Shown one piece after another: positions 1 to 10,536 of a stretch of DNA of 64,000 bases. Source of the DNA: Macrocybe gigantea (lineage: Eukaryota; Basidiomycota; Agaricomycetes; Agaricales; Callistosporiaceae); the NCBI GenBank assembly GCA_011319805.1, contig SJRY01000320.1:1-64000 (forward strand), in the 5' to 3' direction. The position numbers and the translations under genes are program-made. The notes under the pieces are model-generated. The model was not told the DNA's origin. It made no database searches and saw nothing but the letters and a program-made list of their open reading frames with translations. The first letter of the stretch is position 1, and each line of letters starts with the position of its first letter.

Positions 1-2680
1 TAGCTAAGCGGGCAGACAAGCCGACTTTCAGTCTTTTAATGAACGCGCCGATAGGTTCGACGCAAGCCATTGTCTCAGCTGCACCCTCAGGAGTGGTGCG
101 AAACTGTCTATTAATCCAAATGCATGCCTTGCGCTGCATTTGGCGTAGTTGTTTCAACAGTGGCGACATTACGCATGCCATTGAAGTTCCACAATAAACA
201 GCCGTAACGTTGCGATGGGACGCGTGCACGACAAGTAAGAGAATCATTTCTGTTGAGGGATAAAGCCCCGAACAGAATTGCCCAACATTTGGAAGGCTCT
301 GGCTGTAGTCAGGGCCTTTGTGGCATAAAATCGAACATGCTCCTTAACGAGAGGCGCGCATCCAAGAAGAAACCAAGGTATCGCCGACATCCTTGGTCGA
401 AGCGGTATTGCCTGTAAATGGAGCAAACCCAAGTCAATAGACGGACGAGGGTCCATACTATTGCGCGAAAAGTGCTGTAGTTCAGTCTTGTTGTGTTCTA
501 CAACAAGACCAAAGTCAGTGAAGAGGTTATGCACAGAGGCATAAGCCCTCTGCAGCTTCAGAACATTGTCCGATGTGGATTTGGACTGAGCGATGATCAG
601 TCCGTCATCGACGAATGACATGATTACTGGCATATCACCAGCTTTCTGATAAAGCTTCAGTACCGGCGCCAAGTAAAGCGCTGACAATACTGGGAAAGTG
701 CAGAGCCTTGACCAACTCCCACGTCAGCATCGAACTCTGGAGAGATAGCACTATGCCAGGCATAAGAAGTTTTGCGCCCAATGAGATATGATTCGAAGAA
801 CTTTGACACCTGTGGTGCAAAGCCTCCGTATTGAAGAATCTTCACCAACATATGATGGTTGAGTGAAGGAAAATACTGAGTGACATCGAAAGCGATGACA
901 CTCGTTTTGAATCCCTTAGACCACCCCTAACGGATGATATGGGGAAGACCCCAGCATCCTCATTGAGTTCTGACAGATGCCGCCGAACTGCTTGGATCGA
1001 AGACAGCAAATTTGGTCGCTTCGTACTGCATACGTCATGCAGCATCTTCTCGACGAGCTTGCCGAGGGTATTCAAAAGCACAATCAGATGAAAGGCTTTC
1101 GGGGTATCATATGCAGGTTTGGCCAGGTTTCGGAATGATAACCGACAAACTCTGCTTGAAGTAAGAGGGCCAGTGCCCAAATCCAGACATGCGTTTGCAA
1201 TGTTCAAGATGAATGCAGCTATGAGAAATTTCACCAGCTGTTTGATGTGGCTCCAAGACAGATGGTCTGGTCCTGGTGCCACATATTGCTACAGGGCTCT
1301 AAGGACTCTCAGAGTTCGGTAGCAAGAACGGGACCCAGTCCCATACTGGATGCACTTCAAGATCGTTGAGGTGATCCAAATTAACTGTGGCAATCAGACA
1401 CAGCATTATAAGACTTATCAAGCGCATTCCAAAGCGCTTCGATAGAATTACAAGGCTGTCCCTGGAACGAGATAGCTTCGTAATCAGGTAGGGGTCTCTC
1501 TGCTTTCCATGCAGCTAGATCCCATGGACGACGAGACTTTTCTGCAACCTCTCTGATCCATTGATCAAAGAAGGCGCGCTTAGCATCTTTACAGCTTGCT
1601 GCAGATGCGATATCTCTTTCAGACCGGGTTGTCTGAAAAGTATTAAGAGTCTCAGACAGTGTTGGTTCCACCAACCCTTGCTCCGTTTTGAGCTTGCATT
1701 CCCTAGAATGGAGATTCCAAGCTCGATCAATGGCCTTTGATAGTGTCGACAAACGCTCTCGAGGTCGTTATAGTCTCGATAGGGACAATGTCCATTCCGA
1801 GAAGATCACCAGCAATGTCGGATATAAACTCCGGTATGCTGTCCTTACTTAACATTCGTCGCTGGATGGATAGGTCTAGCAGAGGAATATCCAATACAAG
1901 TGACAATGGGACATGGTCCGATGTCGCTGAGCGCATCAATCATGCGAGGATGGCAATCCCCACTATCAATGGGGATGAACATCAAGTCAATAACCGAAGG
2001 GCCGAAGCGGGTTTGTGAAATGATCGGCCAGGGTTAAAATGAAAGTCGGCCCAGGGTTGCTAGTGTTCCGACCATTCCAGACCGAGACGAGAGCTGCATT
2101 ACACAGCATCTCCCCTCGAGACCGCTGCGAATTATGAACTCTATCCCAGAGTTCATAATGACAATTGAAATCCCCTCCAGATACACTAAGTTGGGGAAAT
2201 CGGGGCGCTCAGCACATCATGCAAAAGACGAATCGCGCTAGCATCTACATCAGAGTAGCGTTAGTGAGAAAGAGTGGGCTCGCCAGGGGTGGCGAAGCTG
2301 ATAATCATAAGATCGCGACTATCAATTAGGTCGCGACGAAGGGATGGACGTAGGCGACGAAGCCTATTATGTCATAGGCCATGACTCGAGGAGGGTCCTC
2401 GAGCGATGATCGGCGAACGATGCAGTCCAATCTGGATGGGTGGGACCTCCGATTACTGCCTCGCCCTCAACATTGTGGGCAGAAGGGGATGTCTTATGAG
2501 ATTCCAAGCGGGCTCTTGGAAAAACAAAATATCATAATCCTCTCCAAGATAGAGAGGAGCATGTCCATTGTACATATTTTCTATTTACGTTCTGAGAGAA
2601 AATACGAAAAGAAGAAATCAATGAGCGTCCCCTTGAACCAGGGAACCACCCGAGGCTGTGCTACCCGAGGAGACACTCAT
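1..2680 (-). pseudogene. LINE ORF2 (endonuclease-RT), broken
   Basis: Decayed ORF2 of LINE copy 1. It should encode an APE-type endonuclease followed by a reverse transcriptase for target-primed reverse transcription. The start codon (complement of 2678-2680) overlaps the ORF1 stop as ATGA. The endonuclease lies at about 2600-1870 and retains the conserved SDHVPLS stretch near 1905. RT follows; the FVDD catalytic box is the complement of 604-615. Several frameshifts and stops split it into pieces (1939-1727, 1752-1381, 1282-842, 687-244). RNase H and the C-terminal zinc motif lie beyond the window edge. No single product is possible. Confidence 0.88.
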
Positions 2681-3474
2681 GATGCGTCGGCCTCCGCATT
2701 ACGCTGCGGGGAGGCATTAGGATGATTGCTACCTGATCGTTTGCAATCACGTACCAGCTTATAGTGTCCTTGATCCAATCTGGATCAAAGCGATTTTTCC
2801 AGAGGGACACTTCCGGTTGTCGGTGGAATGGTCTCGCTGCAGCTGAGACATTTAGGAGGATGAGGGCAGGGCTGGCCCTCTGGAGTAGCCTCGCAAGGAG
2901 GTTAGCCTTGGGTCGAGCCTTGCAGCAAGACGCCAGGGTGCGATGGTGTTCCTTTCTGTAGATTCCCCACATATCGCACGGAGAGATTGCCTTACCGGAA
3001 GATGGGCGATAGCCCATTGACGGAGGAGGCAGTCCACATCCAGGAGTCCGGGAACGAATCGCTGCGAGGGGTGGAGGAGGGCGGTTTGGGTTCCGACCGG
3101 TCTCGGAGGCGGGGCGCCCTGGTTCGAACATGATCCTCCGGCGCACTGTACAGAGGGGGAGTGATGAGTGCAGGATCAGCAAAAACAAGTTGATTTCCCG
3201 CACAAGGAAGGTGCGCATTTACAATACTCTGCAAACGCGCTCCAAGTTCATGCTGAGGTCCCTGAAGAGTAGGGACGGAGAACATGTTAACATCGCCACA
3301 GTAGCGACCAAGGCTGCAATACCCTCAGCGATGGCATACTGGTAGCCCGCTGGATGGAGACAGATGCTTTGCTGACCTTGAGGATCCAATCCTTAAGGGC
3401 GGCGAGGGACTCGGTGCGGCCTTCGCTTCACCGTGAAGGAACTGATGCCCTTCAGGAAAGATCGCAATACCGAT
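2677..3474 (-). pseudogene. LINE ORF1 gag-like, truncated
   Basis: C-terminal and central parts of the LINE ORF1 nucleic-acid-binding protein, badly decayed. The end (GCA TCA TGA, stop at 2677-2679) is recognisable, as are the FWKNRFDPDWIK stretch near 2800 and the Pro-rich central part near 3050-3130. A large internal stretch is missing relative to intact copies: the zinc-knuckle region near 2950 is joined almost directly to the Pro-rich region near 2990, so this copy carries a deletion as well as frameshifts. Confidence 0.8.
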
Positions 3475-4411
3475 CGAAGTTTAGCCCCCCCCTTGCGGGG
3501 GAGGCTGCTAGCCCAGGCCCAGTCCTATGATCGGACCGTTTAGCCCAGGAGCTTTGCACTCCGGCTTCAACTTAAGCAGTTACCTGGTTGTATTAGTCCA
3601 GGGTCCACCGACAGAGGAGTTAGGTCTCTCAAGCCAAGGACTGGAGACTGTCCAGCCTTGCTATGGCCCAGTGGTGTCCGGTGCTACCCACGTGCCTGCC
3701 TTCCCGTCCCCAGCAGATGGTTCGCTGATGCCCTTAGGCACGGATCCCCATCTGTCCAAGGTCTCTGTCTTGCCACGTGCCTCCCAGACTGGCATCTGAT
3801 ATCACAGCAAGGTCCATGGTCCTCCCATGACAGGTTCCCACAGGGGAAGCCCTTACTGAACGGGTCTGGATCTGCTTCTGCCTTTGGCATACTGCACGTG
3901 ACTAACCATCTTGTGATCATTGCCAACGGCTCCCACTTAGACCGGATACCCTGTTGGCTCAAACGCCATCGGGTGGTTATCAGCCTAATTCCCGGTATGG
4001 TCCCTTATCCTTTCAGCCCCTACCTTTTAAGATCGGGGATCACGTGTGGTCTGCCGGATTAAGGCATTGTCCGGCACTTACATCCCAAGGCCATCCACGC
4101 CAAGGAAAACCCAGTCACGTGAGTTAGGGTCATGTGACACTTGACCCACATAGTGGGATAAGTCACATGTGTGACGCATAACCCAGCTTACATCACGTGC
4201 CAGCTGCTTAGTCACATGACCAAGTCACCTCCCTCGTGGGAACAACTGTCACAGGGTCGTGATACTTCCTGCCTGCGTTACGTGGAACCAGCTCCGGACA
4301 CTTCTGGATGCAAACCTGAAGATGCCACTCCAGGACTAGAACCCACGGCTTCGTGGCTTGCCACAGCCACAGGACTACCTGACTTGCGTTTACCGCTATG
4401 CCAACCAGCCC
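3475..4411 (-). mobile_element. long tRNA-derived SINE-like element, copy 1
   Basis: About 0.94-kb non-coding element read from 4411 down to about 3475. The 5' head has tRNA-type A and B boxes. The body is rich in CACATG/CACGTG hexamers and matches a second copy at 16831-17594 along its length; its distal part also resembles the element at 51633-52723 (shared words around the ACAGTCTCC and CTCCTCTGTCGG stretches). No coding capacity is believable; the open frames on either strand are not shared between copies. Target duplications were not found, since both flanks are truncated LINE sequence. The distal end, with a C-rich/G-rich palindrome at 3483-3502, may be incomplete. Confidence 0.7.
4333..4403 (-). 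promoter_or_regulatory. internal pol III promoter (A and B boxes)
   Basis: On the minus strand, TGGCATAGCGGTAAACGC (complement of 4386-4403) fits the tRNA A-box consensus and GGTTCTAGTCC (complement of 4333-4343) fits the B box. The spacing is that of a tRNA gene, and the A box starts 8 bp from the element's 5' end. Confidence 0.7.
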
Positions 4412-4413
4412 TT

Positions 4414-6410
4414 GCTGTCAAAGATGCTAAATGTTAGCTGCATGGACGAAACAGAGACCTCTACCTGACTACGAAGCTATCTCTTTCCAGGGACAGCCTT
4501 GCAACTCTATCGAAGCGCTTTGGAATGCGCTTGATAAGTCTTATAACGCTGCATCTGACCATGCAGTTAACTTGGACCACCTCAATGACCTTGAAGCGCA
4601 TCCAGAGCGGGATTGGATCCCATTCTCTGCTACAGAGCTCCGAGAGTCCTTGGAGCCCTGTAGCAATACATCGGCTCCGGGACCAGATTATCTGTCTTGG
4701 AGCCATATCAAGCAGCTTGTGAAATTCCCTCACGTAGCTGCATTTATCTTAAACATTTCAAATGCATGTTTAGACCTGGGGCATTGGCCCTCTTACTTCA
4801 AGCAGAGCTTGTCCGTTATCATTCCGAAGCCTGGCAAACGTGCATACGATACCCCAAAAGCCTTTCGTCCGATTGTGCTTTTGAACACCCTCGGCAAGCT
4901 TGTCGAAAAGATGCTGGCACGACGTATGCAATACGAAGCGACCAAGTTTGCTGTCTTCGATCCGAAGCAGTTCGGCGGTATCCGTCAGAATTCTACTGAG
5001 GATGCCAGAGTCTTCCTTACCCACATCATCCGTCAGGGATGGTCTAAGGGATGTAAAACGAGTGTCATTGCCTTTGATGTCACTCAGTATTTCCCTTTAC
5101 TTAACCACTGCATGTTAGTGAAGATTCTTCAACACGGAGGCTTTGCACGACAAGTATCAAAGTTCTTTGAATCATATCTCGTTGGGCGCAAGACTTCTTA
5201 TGCCTGGCGTAGTGCCATCTCTCCAGAGTTCGATGCCGATGTTGGGGTCGGTCAAGGCTCTGCACTTTCCCCAGTATTGTCAGTGCTTTACTTAGCGCCA
5301 GTACTGAAGCTTTATCAGAAAGCTGGTGATATGCCAGTAATCATGTCATTCGTCGATGACGGACTGATCATCGCTCAGTCCAAATCCACATCGGACAATG
5401 TTCTGAAGCTGCAGAGGGCTTATGCCTCTGTGCATAACCTCTTCACTGACTTCGGTCTTGTTGTAGAACACAACAAGACTGAACTACAGCACTTTTCGTG
5501 CAATAGTATGGACCCTCGTCCGTCTATTGACTTGGGTTTTGCTCCATTTACAGGCAATACCCCGCTTCGACCCAAGGATGTCTGGCGATACCTTGGTTTC
5601 TTCTTGGATGCGCGCCTCTCGTTTAAGGAGCATGTTCGATTCTACACCACAAAGGCCCTGACTATAGCCAGAGCCTTTCAGATGTTAGGCGACTCTGTCC
5701 AAGGCTTATCCCCTCAACAGAAACGCATTCTCTACTTGTCGTGCGCGCGTCCCATCGCAACGTACGGCTGTTTATTGTGGAACTTCAATAGCATGCGTAA
5801 TGTCGCACTGTTGAAACAACTACGCCAAATGCAGTGCAAAGCATGCATTTGGATTAATGGACAGTTTCGCACCACTCCTGAGGGTGCAGCTGAGACAATG
5901 GCCTGCGTCGAACCTATCGGCGGGTTCATAAAAAGGCTGAAAGTCGGCTTGTCTGCCCGCTTAGCTAACTCCAATCTGAGGCATGCCCTCAGATCCATTA
6001 GTACGCCCGCCTCAGTTGGGGGTGACCCATCTAAAGTGAGAAATCTCGCTTCTTTGTCAGACAGACAGCGTGCTGTGCTTAAGTCCCCACTCAAGGATTT
6101 GGTGGATCTGAAACCACCACTCTTTCTAACCACGGATTATTTTGCTGATGCAAATAACCCGGGCAGGCGGCTTGTCGATGAGTTTGGCAGTTGCTTTGAG
6201 ATCCATAAGTTACTTGGCCGAGATGAGGACTCGGTCAAGGCTTACCGCGCATCGCTGGATCAAACACTTTCCCAGTGTTCGATCCAGCATGATTGCTCTT
6301 ATGTGAGTAGTGATGGCTCCATGCCTGCGAAAGCAGAAGTGCCACTTAAGCAGTCTGTGTCAGCTTCGCGTGTTTATCGCGAGGGCAGGCTGGTCTCTGA
6401 GATTCATCAG
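4414..6410 (+). mobile_element. Tad1-like LINE, copy 2 (ORF2 fragment)
   Basis: Internal slice of LINE ORF2, from just upstream of RT to the start of RNase H. It begins abruptly beside the SINE 5' end, and a short deletion joins GATGCTAAATG to the downstream linker near 4435. It ends at about 6410, where ORF1 of another copy begins. Sequence is close to copies 5 and 9. Confidence 0.88.
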
Positions 6411-6929
6411 CCTCCACCGCTAAATCCGCACCCTGGGCGGACCCCCTCAGGCCCCTCTCGACCCCCCGCTCCTTCCCCCTCGGGGGACAGGAGCCTTCTC
6501 TTCCAAGGCGGTGACGGTTTAATGGATACCGACGACGCTGGCCCCTCGAATCGGACTGGGTCTACCGAACCCCCCGTTCCTCCATCTCCGTTGATGCTGT
6601 CCACGGAGGCAGCTTACAACGACAATTCTATCGGTATTGCGATCTTTCCTGAAGGGCATCGGTTCCTTCACGGTGAAGCGAAGGCCGCTACTGAGTCCCT
6701 CGCCGCCCTTAAGGATTGGATCCTCAAGGTCGGCAAAGCATCTGTCTCCATCCCGGCGGGCTACCAGTATGCCATTGCTGAGGGTATTGCGGCCTTGGTC
6801 GCTACTGCTGGCGATGTTAACATGTTCTCCGTCCCTACTCTTCAGGGACCTCAGCATGAACTCGGCGCGCTTGCAGAGTATTGTAAATGCACACCTTCCC
6901 TCGTGCGGGAAATCAACTCGCTTTGCTGA
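4431..6929 (+). CDS. chimeric LINE ORF: RT and RNase H start fused to ORF1
   Basis: An 832-codon uninterrupted frame joining two different LINE proteins. Residues 1 to about 660 are ORF2: linker, RT (IPKPGK near residue 138, GQGSALSP near 280, FVDD near 306), and the first RNase H strand (YVSSDGSMP near 625). At about residue 661 it switches in frame to ORF1 residue ~15 (Pro/Ser-rich N-terminus, then the conserved FPEGHRFLHGEAKAATESL block near 746). It ends after a frameshift inside ORF1. The first ATG is not a natural start; the frame simply opens there. The junction (about 6408-6413) shows GCC microhomology, suggesting end-joining or template switching. Expression is unlikely and unproven. 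Confidence 0.75.
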   Translation: MLAAWTKQRPLPDYEAISFQGQPCNSIEALWNALDKSYNAASDHAVNLDHLNDLEAHPERDWIPFSATELRESLEPCSNTSAPGPDYLSWSHIKQLVKFPHVAAFILNISNACLDLGHWPSYFKQSLSVIIPKPGKRAYDTPKAFRPIVLLNTLGKLVEKMLARRMQYEATKFAVFDPKQFGGIRQNSTEDARVFLTHIIRQGWSKGCKTSVIAFDVTQYFPLLNHCMLVKILQHGGFARQVSKFFESYLVGRKTSYAWRSAISPEFDADVGVGQGSALSPVLSVLYLAPVLKLYQKAGDMPVIMSFVDDGLIIAQSKSTSDNVLKLQRAYASVHNLFTDFGLVVEHNKTELQHFSCNSMDPRPSIDLGFAPFTGNTPLRPKDVWRYLGFFLDARLSFKEHVRFYTTKALTIARAFQMLGDSVQGLSPQQKRILYLSCARPIATYGCLLWNFNSMRNVALLKQLRQMQCKACIWINGQFRTTPEGAAETMACVEPIGGFIKRLKVGLSARLANSNLRHALRSISTPASVGGDPSKVRNLASLSDRQRAVLKSPLKDLVDLKPPLFLTTDYFADANNPGRRLVDEFGSCFEIHKLLGRDEDSVKAYRASLDQTLSQCSIQHDCSYVSSDGSMPAKAEVPLKQSVSASRVYREGRLVSEIHQPPPLNPHPGRTPSGPSRPPAPSPSGDRSLLFQGGDGLMDTDDAGPSNRTGSTEPPVPPSPLMLSTEAAYNDNSIGIAIFPEGHRFLHGEAKAATESLAALKDWILKVGKASVSIPAGYQYAIAEGIAALVATAGDVNMFSVPTLQGPQHELGALAEYCKCTPSLVREINSLC

Positions 6930-8229
6930 TCCCGCCACTCATCACTCCCCCTCTGGTACAGTGCGACCGGAGGACTCACGTTCGAACCAGGGCACCCCGC
7001 CTCCGAGACCGGCTCAGAACCCAAACCGCCCTCCTCCACCCCCTCGCGCGTGATCTCGTTCCCAGACTCCTGGACGTGGACCGCCTCCTCCGGTCAATAG
7101 GGCTACTCGCCCATCTTCCGGTAAGCGCTCCTATGCGCAAGCCCTGGCCCAACCGGCCAACACTCCTGCCGAGGCTATTGTAGCCCTGGCAAAGACATTC
7201 CCACACCTCCCCGCAGAGAAGATTGTCTCCTTGCAAAAGGAAGCAACCGGGGAGCCGTCTGGACCACCTAAGAAGAAGGCAAAGTCCACGTCTCACGGAC
7301 TGTCCTGTCGTAACGTCCGGGTCAGTTACTCTTTTCCGGCTGACAATGATTCTGTTGCCGCCGGAGCTCTCCTTAATGCCCTTAATAGGGCGTTGACCAC
7401 TGGCAAGTCCTGGATTCGAAGCGAATCTATCCAGAATCATTCCGCCTCCTTGTTCTCTTGCTTGATGATGAGGGTGGCTTCTCCGAAAGACCTCAGCATT
7501 TTGCGTGAGGCCGCTCTCCGCTGCGCTCCGGCAGGATCTACTGTCGAGCTCGCAATCCCAACGAGCGTTTCTTATTTGAAACTGCTCGACGTTCCCTATT
7601 TCAATGCCGATGGTAGCATTATCACTGCCCGGCAGGCTTACGAGATTCTTCGAGACTCTTCCTTCTCAGATCTCATTACTCTCGTTGGGGTACCGCATGT
7701 CATGCGCAACTCCAAGAATTCCGATACTGCAACCGTCTGGTTCAACATCGAAGACACGTCAACTGGCCAGAACGTAAAGGCTCTGGACAATTGTACAGTT
7801 ATGGTCAGGAATTGGCATTGCCGATTCAAGGCCGCTCTCTCTTCGCCGGGAGTTCCTCTTTGTGAACGCTGCTGGCGCTGGGGGCACTCTGCATTGAAGT
7901 GCAACCAGCAATCTCTCCGCTGCCCGATCTGTGGGGAATCTCACAGAAAGGAACACCATCGCACCCTGGCGTCTTGCTGCAAGGCTCGACCCAAGGCTAA
8001 CCCTCCTCGTGAGGCTACTCTGGCGGGCCAGCCCTGCCCTCATCCTCCTAAGTGTCTCAGCTGCAGCCGAGACCATTCCACTGACGACCGGAAGTGTCCC
8101 TTCTGGAAAAATCGCTTTGATCCAGATTGGATCAAGGAACACTATAAGCTGGTACGTGATTGCAAACGATCAGGTAGCAATCATCCTAATGCCTCCCCGC
8201 AGCGTAATGCGGAGGCCAACGCATCATGA
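6411..8229 (+). pseudogene. LINE ORF1 gag-like protein, frameshifted
   Basis: ORF1 of copy 3, lacking only its first residues. LINE ORF1 products bind element RNA and form the RNP. Order: Pro/Ser-rich N-terminus, conserved hydrophobic block (PEGHRFLHGEAKAATESLAA), Pro-rich spacer, a basic PPKKKAKS stretch that could be a nuclear localisation signal (near 7265), a mixed alpha/beta region, then cysteine motifs: CERCWRWGHSALKC (near 7862), a second CPICGESHRKEHH unit, and CLSCSRDHSTDDRKC (near 8053). Frame is lost near 6870-7050, but 7231-8229 is open for 332 codons to the natural stop at 8227-8229. The stop overlaps the ORF2 ATG (8226-8228). Confidence 0.85.
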
Positions 8230-8751
8230 GTGTCTCTTCGGGTAGCACAGCCTCGGCTGTGGTCCCTGGTTCAAGGGGACGCTCATTGATCTCTTCTTTT
8301 CGTATTTTCTCTCAGAATGTAAATAGAAAATATGTACATATGGACATGCTCCTCTCTACTCTTGGGGAGGATTATGATATTTTGTTTTTCCAAGAGCCCG
8401 CTTGGAATCTCATAAGACATGCCCCATCTGCCCACAATGTTGAGGGCGAGGCAGTAATCGGAGGTCCCACCCATCCAGATTAGACCTGCATCGTTCGCCG
8501 ATCATCGCTCGAGGACCCTCCTCGAGTCATGGCCTATGTACATAATAGGCTTCGTCGCCTATGTCCATCCCTTCGTCGCGACCTAATTGATAGTCGCGAT
8601 CTTATGATTATCAGCTTCGCCACCCCTGGCGAGCCACTCTTTCTCGCTAACGCCTACTCTGATGTAGATGCTAGCGCGATTCGTCTTTTGCATGATTGTG
8701 CTGAGCGCCCCGATTTCCCCAACTTAGTGTATCTCGGAGGGGATTTCAATT
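8226..8751 (+). pseudogene. LINE ORF2 endonuclease N-terminus, cut off
   Basis: Start of ORF2 with the APE endonuclease landmarks FSQNVNRK and FFQEPAWN. A TAG replaces the conserved Trp codon of HPDWTC (about 8481-8483), then the frame resumes through the GGDFN box at about 8738-8751. The TRIM boundary falls directly after this box, so the catalytic C-terminal half is missing. Non-functional. Confidence 0.85.
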
Positions 8752-8978
8752 TGTTAAACAGAAAAGATGTCCTGACTGGGGATTGAACCCAGGACCTCCT
8801 GGACATATACCAGTAGCTCTACCACTGAGCTATCAGGCCTGATGGATCAACTTAGAAGTTGTATTTACAACCACCTCATCCTATATACCTTCACCCCAAG
8901 ACACTATTTGGTCTAGGTTCTTCGGTATCTTTGACATTGGTGGAGACAACAATGTGCCTGAATACACACAATCTAACA
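8752..8978 (-). repeat. TRIM 1 LTR (3' LTR in element orientation)
   Basis: 227-bp LTR with 5-bp inverted ends TGTTA/TAACA, carrying the tRNA-like unit and a TTTT pol III stop 14-17 bp before its 3' end. Partner of 9050-9276. Confidence 0.82.
8768..8839 (-). tRNA. tRNA-like unit inside TRIM 1 LTR (probably pseudo)
   Basis: 72 nt that fold as a cloverleaf: acceptor GGCCTGA/TCAGGAC (one G-A mismatch), D stem GCTC/GAGC, anticodon stem CTGG/CCAG, T stem CTGGG/CCCAG around TTCAATC. The A box (TAGCTCAGTGG) and B box (GGTTCAATCCC) are perfect. The anticodon loop reads TATATGT, formally anticodon UAU, but with A instead of the invariant U33, so I doubt it decodes. It looks like a captured pol III promoter rather than a working tRNA. 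Confidence 0.6.
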
Positions 8979-9049
8979 CTGCCCCTTAATCAGGCACATC
9001 AGTCTGCTTTAGGATGGAGGCACTTGATAAGCGCCCGGGGCCCATAACC

Positions 9050-9276
9050 TGTTAAACAGAAAAGATGTCCTGACTGGGGATTGAACCCAGGACCTCCTGG
9101 ACATATACCAGTAGCTCTACCACTGAGCTATCAGGCCTGATGGATCAACTTAGAAGTTGTATTTACAACCACCTCATCCTATATACCTTCACCCCAAGAC
9201 ACTATTTGGTCTAGGTTCTTCGGTATCTTTGATATTAGTGGAGACAACAATGTGCCTGAATACACACAATCTAACA
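9050..9276 (-). repeat. TRIM 1 LTR (5' LTR in element orientation)
   Basis: 227-bp LTR, near-identical to 8752-8978; the differences lie in the TTGACATTGG versus TTGATATTAG stretch. Confidence 0.82.
9066..9137 (-). tRNA. tRNA-like unit inside TRIM 1 LTR (probably pseudo)
   Basis: Same 72-nt cloverleaf as at 8768-8839, in the second LTR of TRIM 1. Intact A and B boxes, same atypical anticodon loop, followed by TTTT. Confidence 0.6.
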
Positions 9277-9774
9277 GTTGGGGAAATCGGGATGCTCCGC
9301 ACAATCATGCAGGAGACGGATGGTGCTAGCATCCACATCAGAGTATGCGTTAGCGAGAAAGAGAGGCTCGCCAGGGGTGGCAAAGCTAACAATCATAAGG
9401 TCGCGACTATCAACTAGGTCACGATGAAGGGATGGATGCAGGCGACGAAGCCTGTTATGTACATAGGCCATAACCCGAGGAGGATCCTCGAGAGATGATC
9501 GGCGGATGATACAGGTCCAGTCTGGATGAGTGGGACCACCAATTACTGCCTCACCCTCAACATTGTGGGCAGACGGAGCGTGTCTTATGAGATTCCAAGC
9601 GGGTTCTTGGAAAAACAGAATATCATAATCCCTCCCGAGAGTAGAGAGGAGCATGTCCATGTGTACATATTTTCTATTTACATTCTGAGAGAAAATACGA
9701 AAAGAAGAAATCAATGAGCATCCCCTTGAACCGGGGACCACAGCCGAGGCTGCACTACCTGAGGAGACACTCAT
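9277..9774 (-). pseudogene. LINE ORF2 endonuclease N-terminus
   Basis: First ~165 codons of ORF2, open from the ATG at 9774 (overlapping the ORF1 stop at 9771-9773) to the TRIM 1 boundary. Endonuclease landmarks FSQNVNRK, FFQEPAWN and HPDWTC are intact. It is cut a few residues before the GGDFN box, so it lacks most catalytic residues and all of RT. Confidence 0.82.
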
Positions 9775-10536
9775 GATGCGTCAGCCTCCGCATTACGCTG
9801 CGGGGAGGCATTAGGATAATTGTTACCTGATCGTTTGCGATCACGTACCAGCTTATAGTGTTCCTTGATCCAATCTGGATCAAAGTGATTTTTCCAGAAG
9901 GGACACTTCCGGTCATCAGTGGAGTGGTCTCGGCTGCAGCTGAGACACTTAGGAGGATGAGGGCAGGGCTGGCCTGCCAGCGTGGCCTCACAAGGAGGGT
10001 TAGCCTTGGGTCATGCCTTGCAGCAGGACGCCAGGGTGCAATGATGTTCTTTTCTGTGGGATTCCCCACAGAGCGGGCAGCGAAGGGACTGCTGGTTGCA
10101 CTTAAGAGCTGAGTGCCCCTAGCGCCAACAACGTTCGCAGAGAGGAACTCCCGGCGAAGAGAGAGTGGCCTTGAATCGGCAGCGCCAATTCCTGACCATG
10201 ACGGTGCAATTGTCCAGAGCTTTAACGTTCTGGCCAGTTGACGTATCTTCGATATTGAACCAAACGGTTGCAGTATCGGAATTTTTAGAGTTGCGCATAA
10301 CACGTGGAACTCCAATGAGGGTGATGAGATCCGAGAACGAAGAATCTCGGAGAATCTCATAAGCTTATCGAGCAGTGATAATACTGCCATTGGCATTGAA
10401 GTAGGGTACGTCGAGCAGTTTCAAATAGGAAATGCTCGTCGGGATAGCGAGCTCGACAGTAGAACCTGCCAGAGCACAGCGGAGGGCAGCCTCGCGCAAA
10501 ATGCTGAGGTCCTTCAGAGAAGCCACCCTCATCATC

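Larger units (their letters stand above)
1..3474 (-). mobile_element. Tad1-like LINE, copy 1 (partial)
   Basis: Minus-strand non-LTR retrotransposon cut by the window edge at its 3' side and truncated in mid ORF1 at its 5' side. Order on the minus strand is ORF1 gag-like (3474 to 2677), ORF2 endonuclease (from 2680), then RT up to the thumb at base 1. Homology to the other copies stops at about 3474, where the SINE-like element begins. Frames are broken many times, so this is a dead copy. Confidence 0.9.
6411..8751 (+). mobile_element. Tad1-like LINE, copy 3 (ORF1 plus endonuclease start)
   Basis: Plus-strand LINE segment lacking its 5'UTR and the first residues of ORF1, with the rest of ORF1 and the first ~525 bp of ORF2. 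It stops at 8751, exactly where a minus-oriented TRIM begins. Beyond the TRIM an inverted LINE copy starts, so this segment is one arm of a large palindrome. Confidence 0.88.
8752..9276 (-). mobile_element. TRIM (mini LTR retrotransposon) copy 1
   Basis: 525-bp element: two 227-bp direct repeats (8752-8978 and 9050-9276, differing at about two bases, both transitions) around a 71-bp internal region. In element orientation (minus strand) each repeat starts TGTTAG and ends TTTAACA, the TG...CA inverted termini of LTRs. The internal region starts with GGTTATGGGCCC (complement of 9038-9049) and ends with a purine run (AAGGGGCAG) before the 3' LTR, i.e. PBS and PPT positions. No coding capacity. 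There is no target duplication: the left flank is plus-strand LINE, the right flank minus-strand LINE. Confidence 0.85.

Noticed and set aside
3527..4062. Overlapping open frames of 90-134 codons as a host gene
   Set aside because: They lie in the SINE-like element; the second copy at 16831-17594 does not keep the frames, and composition explains them.
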